NCBI RefSeq assembly: GCF_004138485.1 | Contig: NZ_RYEV01000004.1 | Coordinates: forward strand, 1,176,803-1,240,802 | Source: Peristeroidobacter soli | Lineage (GTDB): Bacteria; Pseudomonadota; Gammaproteobacteria; Steroidobacterales; Steroidobacteraceae | Reading direction: 5' to 3' | DNA: 64,000 nt | Shown: piece after piece, positions 1 through 9,081 of the stretch | Position numbering within the stretch: the first letter of the stretch is position 1 | Layout: each line of letters opens with the position of its first letter | Made by a program: the position numbers and the translations under genes | Notes under the pieces: model-generated | What the model saw: only the letters and a program-made list of their open reading frames with translations | The model's database searches: none | What the model was told of the DNA's origin: nothing

Positions 1-714
1 ACCGCGCCGGCCCACCAGGTCGCCCAGCTCCTTCTGCTCGGCGGCCATCGAGTAGCGTCCCGGCGCATATTCCAATCCGAAGCTCAGGCCGAACGCGCCG
101 GCGTCGAGATCCGAACTCAGAATCTCTTTCATCGTCGCCATCTGCCCGGTGGCAGGCACGGGCGCGTTGCCGACGCCGGCGATGGTGCGCAAACTGGCAT
201 GACCCGACAGCGTCGCAACGTTGACTTCGCTGCCGCGAGCGTCGAGCAACCGCATCCACTGCGCCAATGTCACAGGCTCTTTGGTTGCCGCGGCCGGATT
301 GGCGATCGCCGCCCGCCACGCCGCCAGCGACGGTTCCGGATAACCCTCGGCACGCGCGGTATCGCCATCCTGGCCGAGCACCACCGTCGTGATCCCCTGC
401 GCCAGGAAGTTGATGAACGATTCCTTCGTCGGATCGCCGTGCGAATGCAGATCGATGAATCCCGGCGTGACGACCTTACCGCGTGCGTCGATCGTCTTGC
501 GTGCCTTCACCGCCGGATCGACGGCACCGACATGGACGATGTTGTCGCCAGACACGAGCACGTCCGCCTGGAACCGGTCGCGTCCCGTGCCATCGATCAC
601 GGTGCCGTTGCGAATCCAGAGGTCATAGGTTGTGTCGCCCGCGGCTTCGGCTCGCGCCAATAACGCCGTGACAACCGCAACCGCGGTGAAGCTCATCCTG
701 AAACGTGTTCGCAT
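1..714 (-). CDS. N-acyl-D-amino-acid deacylase family amidohydrolase (3' end outside window)
   Basis: Only the first 238 codons lie in the window; the gene runs off base 1. The protein starts with a hydrophobic export signal (about residues 7-25), then a typical amidohydrolase start (DLWIRNGTVIDGTG) and the metal-binding motif GFIDLHSHGD at residues 86-94, with His90 and His92. The combination and the following TTVVLGQDG segment are characteristic of D-aminoacylases, zinc enzymes that remove the acyl group from N-acyl-D-amino acids. The ATG at 714 has an AGGA 8 bases upstream; a second ATG at 696 is possible. The start overlaps the end of the upstream LysR-like gene by 22 bases, so it is the last visible gene of the cassette A operon. 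In that operon it could finish degradation of D-amino-acid-containing or acylated peptides. The exact substrate is not visible. Confidence 0.85.
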   Translation of the reverse strand, partial: MRTRFRMSFTAVAVVTALLARAEAAGDTTYDLWIRNGTVIDGTGRDRFQADVLVSGDNIVHVGAVDPAVKARKTIDARGKVVTPGFIDLHSHGDPTKESFINFLAQGITTVVLGQDGDTARAEGYPEPSLAAWRAAIANPAAATKEPVTLAQWMRLLDARGSEVNVATLSGHASLRTIAGVGNAPVPATGQMATMKEILSSDLDAGAFGLSFGLEYAPGRYSMAAEQKELGDLVGRRG

Positions 715-1025
715 GATTGGTTCCTGTCGACGGGTTCCGTCTCGATTGAGCTCAGCCGTGCGGCATGCACCTGCGCGCAAGCCAATGCGATCTGGTGGAT
801 TGCCGGAGTGATGGCGCGGGCGTAGATACGGGCGATGCTGGTGAGCTGCACGCTGCGTGCGCCTCGAACGAACAGCGTCACGCCCATGAATCCTTCGAGC
901 TCCTTGACGACGCGACTGACGGCGCCGGGCGTCACGGACAACTCCTTCGCCGCCGCGACGAAGCTCTCATGCCGCGCGGCCGCCTCGAACACGCGCACCC
1001 AAAGCAAGGGGGGCAACCGTTTCAA
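693..1025 (-). CDS. Stand-alone LysR-type DNA-binding domain (110 aa)
   Basis: The reading frame encodes a GcvA/AmpR-like LysR helix-turn-helix (about residues 5-65, with LPPLLWVRVFEAAARHESF, then VTPGAVSRVVKELE) followed by only about 45 residues. There is no effector-binding domain, whereas LysR regulators are normally near 300 aa. The likely start is a TTG at 1025 overlapping the TGA of the upstream beta-lactamase-fold gene. The 3' end overlaps the start of the downstream deacylase. It could be a truncated relic kept in frame, or a small ligand-independent regulator or dominant-negative partner of a full-length LysR. AmpR-like regulators classically sit beside class C beta-lactamases, so the position is suggestive. 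Function is inferred. Confidence 0.7.
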   Translation of the reverse strand: MKRLPPLLWVRVFEAAARHESFVAAAKELSVTPGAVSRVVKELEGFMGVTLFVRGARSVQLTSIARIYARAITPAIHQIALACAQVHAARLSSIETEPVDRNQSCEHVSG

Positions 1026-2200
1026 TCGAACACCCTCATGGCCTCGCGGCGCACGATGCTGATCGCGCTCGGCGCACCCTCGGGCCGCGCCTCGTTGTTG
1101 GTGTTGAGAGCACCGACGATGCCCCGCCCCGTGACCGGATCGCAGTAGATGAAGGACAGGAATCCGCCCTGGTTGCCGGTGTGACCGATCACGCGATGGC
1201 CGCCCTGGTCGGCAAGAAAAAAAGCCAGCCCGATGTTCTCGCCCGTCTCGCGCACGCCGGCCGGATACTGTGGCTGCCACATTTCTTCCAGCGTCGAGCG
1301 CTTCAGCACCGCATCGTAACGGCGCTTGCGCTCGGCATCGCCGCCGGTGGCGCCCGTCAGAAAGGCGACATACGCGACGGCATCGGCGAACGGCGCGTTC
1401 CAGCCGCCATTGGGAATGGTGATGCCCGGATCGAACTCGCCGCCGAGATCGTCGGTGATGAACTTGCCTTCGGGCTCTTTGCGAACCACGAATCGGCTCG
1501 AACGCTGCGAGGTCAGATGCACCGGCGTCTGGCCGAAGTAACTGCGCGTCATTCCCAGCGGCGTGAAGATGTTCTTCTGCACGTAGTATCGCCAGGGATC
1601 GCCGCTGAGCTGCTCCAGCATTCGCGACAGATAGATCCAGGTCGGATTCGAATATAGAAACCTGCTGCCGGGCGCGAACTCCAGCTGCTGATACGGCATC
1701 ATCGCCACCAGTTGCTGCCAGTCGGTGGGCTCGAACGGCTGCCAGCGCGAGCCATCGCCGTACGGCCAAGTCGAATGCTGAAAGCCCGAGGAATGATTCA
1801 GCAACATCCGCAGCGTGATCGCATCCATCGAGCCGAACGGATTGTGGACCCGGCGCAGCTCAGGGACGTAGCGTGTGATCGGCTCGTCCAGAGACAGCAT
1901 GCCGCGATCTCGGAGCTGCATCACCGTGATGGCATTCAACGTCTTGGTGATCGAGGCCCAGTGGTAAATGGTGTCCGCGTCGACACGCCGGCCCCGGGCT
2001 GGGTCGGCGAAGCCATAGTAATGACTGGCGACGATCTTGCCCTGCTCCACCAGCGCCACACTGCCGCCCACGACTCGATCGTTTGCCAACGTCGTGTCGA
2101 AGGATTTGACCAGGCGGGTCCATGGCTCAGGCAGCGGTGCCGCCACAGCCGCGGCGTTGACGACGAGCAATGCGAACCCGATGACGTACTTTCGCATCAT
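1022..2200 (-). CDS. Exported serine hydrolase, class C beta-lactamase / DD-peptidase fold
   Basis: 392 aa with a signal peptide ending near AVAAPLP (residue 21). Penicillin-binding-fold motifs are all present: SITK (Ser83-Lys86) as SxxK nucleophile motif, YSN in RFLYSNPTW as the Y-x-N motif, and HTGNQGG near residue 340 as the KTG-equivalent. The family includes beta-lactamases, D-aminopeptidases, DD-carboxypeptidases and esterases, and the sequence alone does not decide. Its start overlaps the stop of the CocE-DUF885 gene by four bases (ATGA), which implies translational coupling. In the company of a D-aminoacylase, a D-stereospecific peptidase or esterase acting in the periplasm is more likely than antibiotic resistance. 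Confidence 0.88.
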   Translation of the reverse strand: MMRKYVIGFALLVVNAAAVAAPLPEPWTRLVKSFDTTLANDRVVGGSVALVEQGKIVASHYYGFADPARGRRVDADTIYHWASITKTLNAITVMQLRDRGMLSLDEPITRYVPELRRVHNPFGSMDAITLRMLLNHSSGFQHSTWPYGDGSRWQPFEPTDWQQLVAMMPYQQLEFAPGSRFLYSNPTWIYLSRMLEQLSGDPWRYYVQKNIFTPLGMTRSYFGQTPVHLTSQRSSRFVVRKEPEGKFITDDLGGEFDPGITIPNGGWNAPFADAVAYVAFLTGATGGDAERKRRYDAVLKRSTLEEMWQPQYPAGVRETGENIGLAFFLADQGGHRVIGHTGNQGGFLSFIYCDPVTGRGIVGALNTNNEARPEGAPSAISIVRREAMRVFD

Positions 2201-5200
2201 GACACTCCGCCCTGCGCCGCACGAGCCAGGTACTCATCGACCTGCTCCTCCAATACATCCAACGGCAGCGATCCGCCTTCCAGCACCGCTTCGTGAAAGG
2301 CGCTCAGATCGAACTTCGCGCCCAGCGCGGCTTCCGCCTTGCACCGTAACTCATGAATCTTCAGCTGGCCGATCTTGTAACTGGTCGCCTGCCCCGGATG
2401 CGCGAGGTAGCGATTGACCTCGCGCGTCACATCCAGATCCGACAACAGCGTATTTTCTTTGAAATAAGCGATGGCCTGCGCGCGCGACCAACGCCTGGCG
2501 TGCAAGCCTGTGTCCACCACCAGACGCGCCGCCCGCCACGCGTCCTGTGACAGACGGCCCAGCTCCGAGTATGGATCGCGATACAGACCGAGCTCCTTGC
2601 ACAAGCCCTCCGCATAGAGCGCCCAGCCCTCCGAATACACGCCGAACCCGCCGAAGCGACGCAGCTTGGGCAGGCCCTGCGCCTGCATCGCGTAGTTGAA
2701 CTGGAAATGATGTCCGGGCGCGCCCTCGTGGCAGGCGATGCCTTCGAGCTGAGGCTTCAACGTCTGCGACAGATCCGACAGGTTGACGTACACGACTCCC
2801 GGTCGCGCTCCATCGGGCGATCCCGGGTTGTAGAACGCCACACCCGCGGTCGCTTGCCGCCAGGCTTCGATGGCTCGAACTTCCAGCCCTGACTTCGGCA
2901 TGCGAGCAAACATCGAAGGCGCCTTGGACATGACTTCCGCGACCACGGCGCGCGCATCCGTCAGATATTGTTCCCGCCCTGCATCCGTATTCGGATAGTG
3001 AAACTCGGCGCCGGCATTGATGTGCGCGAAGAACTCGGTCAGCGTGCCCTGGAAGCCCACTTTGACCTGGATCGCTTGCATCTCCCGCTGAATGCGCGCC
3101 ATCTCCTCCAGACCGATCTGGTGAATCTCGTCGGCGGTGAGATCGGTCGTCGTGTATCGACGTAACAGGCTCGAGTAATACGCGCCACCGTCGGGCAAGC
3201 GCCAGACGCCGTCGTCGCTGGTCGCCAGTTTCGAAGTGGCCTCGAGCGTCGCGATCACTTTGTCGTAGCCGCGCCGTAACGGTCCCGTCAGCGCGGCCTG
3301 CGCTTCCGCCAACAGGCGTCGTTTGGTCGCATCGTCGGCATCGAGCTTGCCGACCTTGGCTTTGAAATCGGCCCACAGCGCCGTGTCTTCCCCCACACCG
3401 AACGGCGCACCCGATGTCACTTTGCGTGCATCGGCAATGATGGGAGCGAACACGAAGCTCGGCTCGACGACACCCTTGGCCACGCGCTGGTTCAATTCGT
3501 GCGCCAACTCGCCCATGACGCGTTCCGTGTCACGCAGCCGAGAGATATAAGCCTCCGCGTCGGCCACGCTGTCCACCGTATGCGTGTTGATGAAGAACGC
3601 CGGCACCATGCCGGTGGGTGCCCCCATCGTCGTGAACGAAAACGCATGATCGCGCCAGCGCGCCCGCTCCTCCTCTTCGGCGATGGAGCGCTCGAACAAT
3701 CGATACGACAGACGCCCCTGGCCCGTGAGCTTGCGCGGATCGAAGGAACGACGCATCTCCGCCAGTTGCGCTCGCGACAACGCCAGCTCGCGATCCCGAC
3801 CGGCCGAGGTGTAATCGTCGAGTTTGCCGTAGTCACGCTTGATACCCATGCGGGTCATTTGTTCGGGCGACAGCGCCAGCTGCGCATCGAACGCGGCGTC
3901 GAGGAATGCCACCAGACGAGCGTCCTCAGTCGCGGCATCCACGGTCGGATCGGCTCGAGTTACTGAGCGATTCGGCGATTCCGCGCCCGGCTCAGCACGA
4001 GTTACTGGCTGCGCCGGCAATTCCTCAATCGGGAGCATCAGCTGGCTGGGATATCGCGCATCGTGATGCAGATGAATATGCGCCGTGCGCGCATCTCGCG
4101 CCGTCTCGTACGCGACGCTGCCGCCCGAGTTGTAATTCTTCTGGGTATGGATCGAATTCGGCGACCGCACCACCAGCCGCAAACGACTGCCGACCGCGAC
4201 CTCACGCGCGAAGTATGAGAACTGATCGAAGTCGTACTGCTGGACCTTGCCCGGCGGCACCGGCGTCGCCTGCCGCAATGACTGCCGATATCGGGCGCGC
4301 AGCGTCGCCCCCGTGAGCTGAATGCTCTTGCCGTCGCCTTGAATCTCGTAAAGATTCGCTTCCAGATCCGTATCCGGTACATCCATCGACAGATACAACC
4401 GCAAGCGTGGTTGCCCGGCGATCTTCGTAGCTTCAGTGAACGGCGCGGTGTGATACACCACGCCCGCGCCGCCGAGGTTCATCGCATCGGCCTGACTGAG
4501 ATAGCCAGACAGCGATTGCTCGACCGGCGCAACCAGTCCAGGGCGCGTATCCAAGGGATCGTAGACCCAACGGTCCGGCTTGCTCGCCCGGCGAGGCATT
4601 TGCTCGCTCAAGCTGCCCGCGCCGAATACATCGTTTGCTCGCCCGTCGACCGAGCTCAGATGCAAGGTTCGCGTGGCGTTGGACACCGCATCCAGAGAGT
4701 CCGCGTAGCGCCACTCATCGTTGCCGTTGCCCGGCAAGTAATACGCCACGCGTGCTTTGAGGAATTCGGGCTTCGGCCCGCCCTTGAGCGTCCAGTCGTA
4801 CCATTGCTGATGCACTCGATCCAGGTCGAGCATCGAGCCCGGTCCGAAACTCAGCCCGCCCAGCTCGCGTCTCGGGGCACGGGTACCGGCGTGATCCCAA
4901 GGGCCAATGATCAAATAGTGGCGCTCGCGAGCCCCCGCTTGAGCCGCCGCGAGATGGTTACGGTAATAGGCCAATGCCCCGAGTTGATCGCCGTCGTAAT
5001 ACCCGGTGATGGTGAGTACCGGCAGATCGATGCTCGCGTATTCCTGTCGACTCGGCGTGAGCGAGTCCCAGAACTCATCGACCTCCGGATGCTGCAGCCA
5101 TCGCTGGAATGTTTTCGAGGGCGTGCCGAGCAGCTGTTGCAACGATGCAAACGGCAGATGCTGCCGATAGATCTGGCGGGCGACGCCTTCGAACACCGTA

Positions 5201-5814
5201 TCGCTCGCGAACAGATTACCATTGAGCGTGCGGCCCGCCGTGAAGATCAGCCAGCGAGCGGGATACGTGCTCATCCGATTCTGCAGATAAGGAAAGTCGA
5301 CGCCCGGATGCGCCGCGGCTGCAGGCACGATGGTCGCGAGATGAGGTGGACGCGTTTTCGCTGTGGCCCACTGCGAGAAGCCGCTGTATGAGCCACCCCA
5401 CATCGCCACCTTGCCATTGCTCCACGGCTGCGCGGCCAGCCATTCCACCGTGTCGTATCCATCGTTGGCGTCGTGCAAGAACGGCTCGAACTCACCGTCC
5501 GAATTGCCGCGGCCACGCACGTCGACGAGCGCGAATACATAGTCACGCCGTGCGAAGTACATCGCGCGGTCATGAAACATATCGGCGATGTAAGGCGTCG
5601 CTATAAAAATCACGGGCAGCGGACCGGCGCCGCGAGGACGATAGATCGTCGCGGCCAACGCACGACCATCGCGCATCGGTACCCTGCGATCCCACAGTAC
5701 TTCGACGTCACTTGCGTCGATCACTCGCGCGACTTGCGCAGGTGCGCTGGCGCCGCACACGTTTCCAAACAGACACAGCAGCATCGCAAGCGGCAGCAAC
5801 GCGCGAAGATTCAT
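2197..5814 (-). CDS. Fusion of CocE/NonD-type serine hydrolase and DUF885 metallopeptidase-like domain
   Basis: 1205 aa with a signal peptide (MNLRALLPLAMLLCLFGNVCGA). Residues about 30-590 form a CocE/NonD X-Pro dipeptidyl-peptidase-type alpha/beta hydrolase with nucleophile Ser142 in GGSYSG, followed by the jelly-roll C-terminal segment. After a short linker rich in R-A-E-P/S-V-T repeats (about 600-630) comes a full-length DUF885 domain carrying the zinc-ligand-like HEGAPGHHFQ motif. The two families are usually separate proteins of about 600 aa each. The start used is the ATG at 5814, which overlaps the stop of the S41 gene (ATGA); the longer open frame upstream is antisense-like sequence of that gene. 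The fusion would join X-Pro-type cleavage and metallopeptidase activity in one envelope protein. Confidence 0.88.
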   Translation of the reverse strand: MNLRALLPLAMLLCLFGNVCGASAPAQVARVIDASDVEVLWDRRVPMRDGRALAATIYRPRGAGPLPVIFIATPYIADMFHDRAMYFARRDYVFALVDVRGRGNSDGEFEPFLHDANDGYDTVEWLAAQPWSNGKVAMWGGSYSGFSQWATAKTRPPHLATIVPAAAAHPGVDFPYLQNRMSTYPARWLIFTAGRTLNGNLFASDTVFEGVARQIYRQHLPFASLQQLLGTPSKTFQRWLQHPEVDEFWDSLTPSRQEYASIDLPVLTITGYYDGDQLGALAYYRNHLAAAQAGARERHYLIIGPWDHAGTRAPRRELGGLSFGPGSMLDLDRVHQQWYDWTLKGGPKPEFLKARVAYYLPGNGNDEWRYADSLDAVSNATRTLHLSSVDGRANDVFGAGSLSEQMPRRASKPDRWVYDPLDTRPGLVAPVEQSLSGYLSQADAMNLGGAGVVYHTAPFTEATKIAGQPRLRLYLSMDVPDTDLEANLYEIQGDGKSIQLTGATLRARYRQSLRQATPVPPGKVQQYDFDQFSYFAREVAVGSRLRLVVRSPNSIHTQKNYNSGGSVAYETARDARTAHIHLHHDARYPSQLMLPIEELPAQPVTRAEPGAESPNRSVTRADPTVDAATEDARLVAFLDAAFDAQLALSPEQMTRMGIKRDYGKLDDYTSAGRDRELALSRAQLAEMRRSFDPRKLTGQGRLSYRLFERSIAEEEERARWRDHAFSFTTMGAPTGMVPAFFINTHTVDSVADAEAYISRLRDTERVMGELAHELNQRVAKGVVEPSFVFAPIIADARKVTSGAPFGVGEDTALWADFKAKVGKLDADDATKRRLLAEAQAALTGPLRRGYDKVIATLEATSKLATSDDGVWRLPDGGAYYSSLLRRYTTTDLTADEIHQIGLEEMARIQREMQAIQVKVGFQGTLTEFFAHINAGAEFHYPNTDAGREQYLTDARAVVAEVMSKAPSMFARMPKSGLEVRAIEAWRQATAGVAFYNPGSPDGARPGVVYVNLSDLSQTLKPQLEGIACHEGAPGHHFQFNYAMQAQGLPKLRRFGGFGVYSEGWALYAEGLCKELGLYRDPYSELGRLSQDAWRAARLVVDTGLHARRWSRAQAIAYFKENTLLSDLDVTREVNRYLAHPGQATSYKIGQLKIHELRCKAEAALGAKFDLSAFHEAVLEGGSLPLDVLEEQVDEYLARAAQGGVS

Positions 5815-8800
5815 GGCGACACCTCCGCGCTCGGCACCGTGCCCCGCAAAGTCTTGCCTCGCACGGGATAGGCAGGACGCGTCGCCTTCGGCACCGGATG
5901 CTTCGCGAGTTCCTCCATGACGACGGCGATGGCCCGCTCCAACTGGGGATCTCGTCCCGCGATCACGTCCGCCGGGGTCTGCTCCACATCGATGTCCGGC
6001 GCGACTCCCTCGTTCTCGATGATCCAGCCCTCCTCGGGCGTCCAGATAGCGACGTTCGGCGCGGTGACCGTGCCGCCATCCAGCAACGGTGGATAACCGA
6101 AGGTTCCGACCAGACCGCCCCAGGTGCGCCGGCCGATGATGGGCCCCACTTCGAACTTGCGGAACATCCACGGCAGCAGGTCGCCGCCCGAACCCGCGCT
6201 CTCGTCGATGAGCAGCGCCTTCGGTCCGGCGATCGAGGCGAACGGCGTGCGCATATCCTCGCCGTAACGCATGGCCCAGTTGGCGATGAACGGTCGCCGC
6301 AGCAACTCGATGAAATAGTCGGCGACCAGGCCGCCGGCATTGAAGCGCTCATCGACGATGATGGCGTCGCGATTCAGCTGCGGATAGAAGTAACGCTTGA
6401 AGTATTGATAGCCGGGCGCGGCCGTGTTGGGAACGTAGACATAGGCGACGCGACCGCCGGTGGCGTGTTCGACCTTCTGCAAATTCCCTTCCACCCAATC
6501 GCGATTGCGCAGCGCCGCCTCGCTGGCAATGGGTGTCACCTGCACATTGCGCACCCCCGTGCCGTCGGCGTTCGGCCCCAACTCGATGTCGACGATCTTC
6601 TCAGCCGTGTTCTCGAACCAGCGATAGATGTTGTCGGTCGCACGCAGCGGCCGGCCATTGACGGCGAGCAGATAGTCGCCCGCCCTGGCATTCACGCCAG
6701 GCGCGGTGAGCGGCGAACGCAGCTGGGGATTCCAGTTCCGCCCGCCGAACACTTTCTTCAAACGATACCGGCCCTGGGCGATCTCATAGTCGGCCCCGAG
6801 CAGCCCGCCGGGAATCGTGGCGATCTGTGCGCGCGTGTCGCCACCGTTCACGCCGTGATGACCGACCGTGAGCTCGCTGCACATCCACTGAATGATCCGG
6901 CTCAGGTCATCGCGTGTCGTCACATGCGGCAGGAACGCCGCGTACTTCTCACGCTGCTTCGCCCAGTCCACGCCATGCATGTTGGGGGCGTAGAAGAAGT
7001 CCCGGTTGATCCGCCAGGCTTCATCGAACATCTGTCGCCACTCGAGCATCGGCTCGACACGCACTTCCACCGCGTCCGCCGCAATACGACCTTCGGCCGG
7101 CTCCACCTTGCGCGTGGTGGGGACGATGAACCAGTTGCCGCCGTTCTGATACAGCAGCTTCTGGCCATCGTGAGAAACGATATAGCGCTGTACCTCCGGC
7201 AGCACCACTTCGTTCTTACGAGTGTTGATGTCGTAGCGATTGAGCGCGTTCTTGCCGTCTGTCGCTTTCAGATAGAACAGCTGCCCCGCCAGACCCGTTT
7301 GCAGACTGGAGAGCTCCGCCACGGCCAACGGCAGATCGAGGATGCGGCGCTCGATGCCGTCGAAGTCGATGCGGAACGGTCGTTCCTCGGCGGCACTGGC
7401 CGGTCGCGGCGGCTCCTCATCGCTTTGCTTCGCGAGCGGCGAGAGCTCGTCGTTGCGCAGGACGGCGACATACACGCCGAACGTCGCGCGCATGTCGGTG
7501 CTGGACAGCGCGAACCAGTCCTTGACCGGGCCGGCGTCCGTCGAGGCGAGAAAGTACAGATATTTGCCGCTGCGATCGAAGACCGGATCGCGCACTTCGC
7601 TCAACCCATCGCTCACTGCAAACGCTTTGTCCTGGGCGACCGAGTAGACGGATACCTTCGTGAGCAACGCGCTGTCATGCATCGCGTAGGCGAGCCATTG
7701 CGAATCCGGCGACCATTGGTATCCCAGGTCCAGCGTCGGGCCGAAGAGAGATTGTGCGGCAATCTTTTTAGACACGCCGCTGGCTACGTCCACCCAATAC
7801 AGACTTTGCGAGTTGTCCTGGTAGGCAATCCGCCGCGAATCGGGTGACCACACCGGCTGGTTGTAGAAGCCTGCGCCCGCGACTGCGATGATCCGCGCCG
7901 GACCTTTGCCGTCCTGACTGCCGATGTGCAGCCGATACTCCCCGGAGCTGTCGGAGAACCAGGCGATGGAACGACCGTCCGGCGACCACGCGGGCGAACG
8001 ATCGTGTGCGCCGGGGCTGGCGGTGAGATTGCGTGCATCGCCTTTCTCAGCCGGCACGGTGACGATCTCGCCCCGCAGATTGAATGCAGCGCGCGCACCG
8101 CTCGGCGACAGCGCCGCTTCACGAATCCATTTCGTTCCTTTGACGTAACGAGGCCGCGTGTCGCGCAAGTCGGAGGCCACGTCGACTCGCAACTGCTGGC
8201 TCGTCCCCGACGTCAGATCCAACAGATGCAGCGCGCCCGCCTGCTCATAGACGATGCGGCCCGCGGCACCCGCGGCGTTGAGCACCGGAAAGTCCGTGTG
8301 TCGTGTGAGTTGGCGAATCTGCCCATCGCGCGCGCCAAAGGCAAACAGATTGAACTCGCCGTTGCGATCGGAACGAAAGTAGATCGTGTCGCCGAGCCAG
8401 ATCGGATCGGCATCGTTGGCGCGCGAACCCGGTTGAGGAACGCGCTGGATCGCGTGATCGCGTGTGTCGTAGAGCCACAGCGTGGACACCGCGCCGCCCC
8501 GGTACTGTTTCCACTGCAGATGACGCGGACTGATGGGACTGTAAGCGAGACGCAGGCCATCGGGAGAGTAAGTGGCGCGTGCCGCGTTTGGGATCGGCAA
8601 CGCTTGCTCCGCTCCGCCTTGCACCGGCACCGTGAAGAGCTGCGTGTTACGAGACGTGAAGACAGCTCGCGGCGACGTGAAGAGCACCGCCTTGCCATCC
8701 GTTGTAAAAGACTGGACCAGATCCGCGTCCGGATGCCAGGTCAGTCGGGTCGGCGCGCCGCCGCTGACGGGCACCGTATAAACATCGATGTTGCCGTCGT

Positions 8801-9080
8801 ACTGTGCGCTGAACGCGAGGGTCTGACCGTCCGGCGAGAACACCGGATTGCTTTCCACGCCATCGTCCGCAGTCAGCCGGCGCACATTGCTCAGCGCAGG
8901 CGCGCCTTGCAGATCGGCAATATACAAATCGCCCGCGTAGATGAATGCGATCTGCGTGGCGCTGATGGCGGGCTGCGTCAGCAAGCGCGCATCCGTCGCC
9001 CCGTTTGCATGGGCAGGCGCGCACACGCCTGCCCATGCGGTGAGGATCAGCCTCACCGCGAGCCCATGGTCGCGAGACAT
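5811..9080 (-). CDS. Tricorn-like protease: TolB/PD40 beta-propeller plus S41 peptidase
   Basis: 1089 aa, signal peptide ending near APAHANG. Residues about 35-640 hold many PD40/TolB propeller repeats (recurrent SPDG, SPDS and WSPD motifs). A core and PDZ-like region (about 680-860) is followed by an S41 C-terminal-processing-peptidase domain with ALLIDESAGSGGD, whose Ser matches the tricorn nucleophile. Tricorn proteases trim oligopeptides to short products; the propeller gates substrate entry. The export signal places this one outside the cytoplasm. The ATG at 9080 lies one base after the receptor stop (TGATATG), so receptor and protease are translationally linked. A role in digesting peptides brought in by that receptor is an inference from context. 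Confidence 0.9.
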   Translation of the reverse strand: MSRDHGLAVRLILTAWAGVCAPAHANGATDARLLTQPAISATQIAFIYAGDLYIADLQGAPALSNVRRLTADDGVESNPVFSPDGQTLAFSAQYDGNIDVYTVPVSGGAPTRLTWHPDADLVQSFTTDGKAVLFTSPRAVFTSRNTQLFTVPVQGGAEQALPIPNAARATYSPDGLRLAYSPISPRHLQWKQYRGGAVSTLWLYDTRDHAIQRVPQPGSRANDADPIWLGDTIYFRSDRNGEFNLFAFGARDGQIRQLTRHTDFPVLNAAGAAGRIVYEQAGALHLLDLTSGTSQQLRVDVASDLRDTRPRYVKGTKWIREAALSPSGARAAFNLRGEIVTVPAEKGDARNLTASPGAHDRSPAWSPDGRSIAWFSDSSGEYRLHIGSQDGKGPARIIAVAGAGFYNQPVWSPDSRRIAYQDNSQSLYWVDVASGVSKKIAAQSLFGPTLDLGYQWSPDSQWLAYAMHDSALLTKVSVYSVAQDKAFAVSDGLSEVRDPVFDRSGKYLYFLASTDAGPVKDWFALSSTDMRATFGVYVAVLRNDELSPLAKQSDEEPPRPASAAEERPFRIDFDGIERRILDLPLAVAELSSLQTGLAGQLFYLKATDGKNALNRYDINTRKNEVVLPEVQRYIVSHDGQKLLYQNGGNWFIVPTTRKVEPAEGRIAADAVEVRVEPMLEWRQMFDEAWRINRDFFYAPNMHGVDWAKQREKYAAFLPHVTTRDDLSRIIQWMCSELTVGHHGVNGGDTRAQIATIPGGLLGADYEIAQGRYRLKKVFGGRNWNPQLRSPLTAPGVNARAGDYLLAVNGRPLRATDNIYRWFENTAEKIVDIELGPNADGTGVRNVQVTPIASEAALRNRDWVEGNLQKVEHATGGRVAYVYVPNTAAPGYQYFKRYFYPQLNRDAIIVDERFNAGGLVADYFIELLRRPFIANWAMRYGEDMRTPFASIAGPKALLIDESAGSGGDLLPWMFRKFEVGPIIGRRTWGGLVGTFGYPPLLDGGTVTAPNVAIWTPEEGWIIENEGVAPDIDVEQTPADVIAGRDPQLERAIAVVMEELAKHPVPKATRPAYPVRGKTLRGTVPSAEVSP

Positions 9081-9081
9081 A

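Noticed and set aside
5815-6171. N-terminal extension of the CocE-DUF885 open frame to 6171
   Set aside because: The extension lies inside the coding region of the S41 gene in another frame and is Arg/Gly-rich. The ATG at 5814 with signal peptide and ATGA overlap is clearly the real start.
5712-7847. Plus-strand open frame of 711 codons opposite the tricorn-like gene
   Set aside because: Compositional shadow of the minus-strand gene; no ribosome site, no recognisable fold. The same applies to the long plus-strand frames at 32491-34686, 26299-28230, 9622-11448 and 18208-20088.
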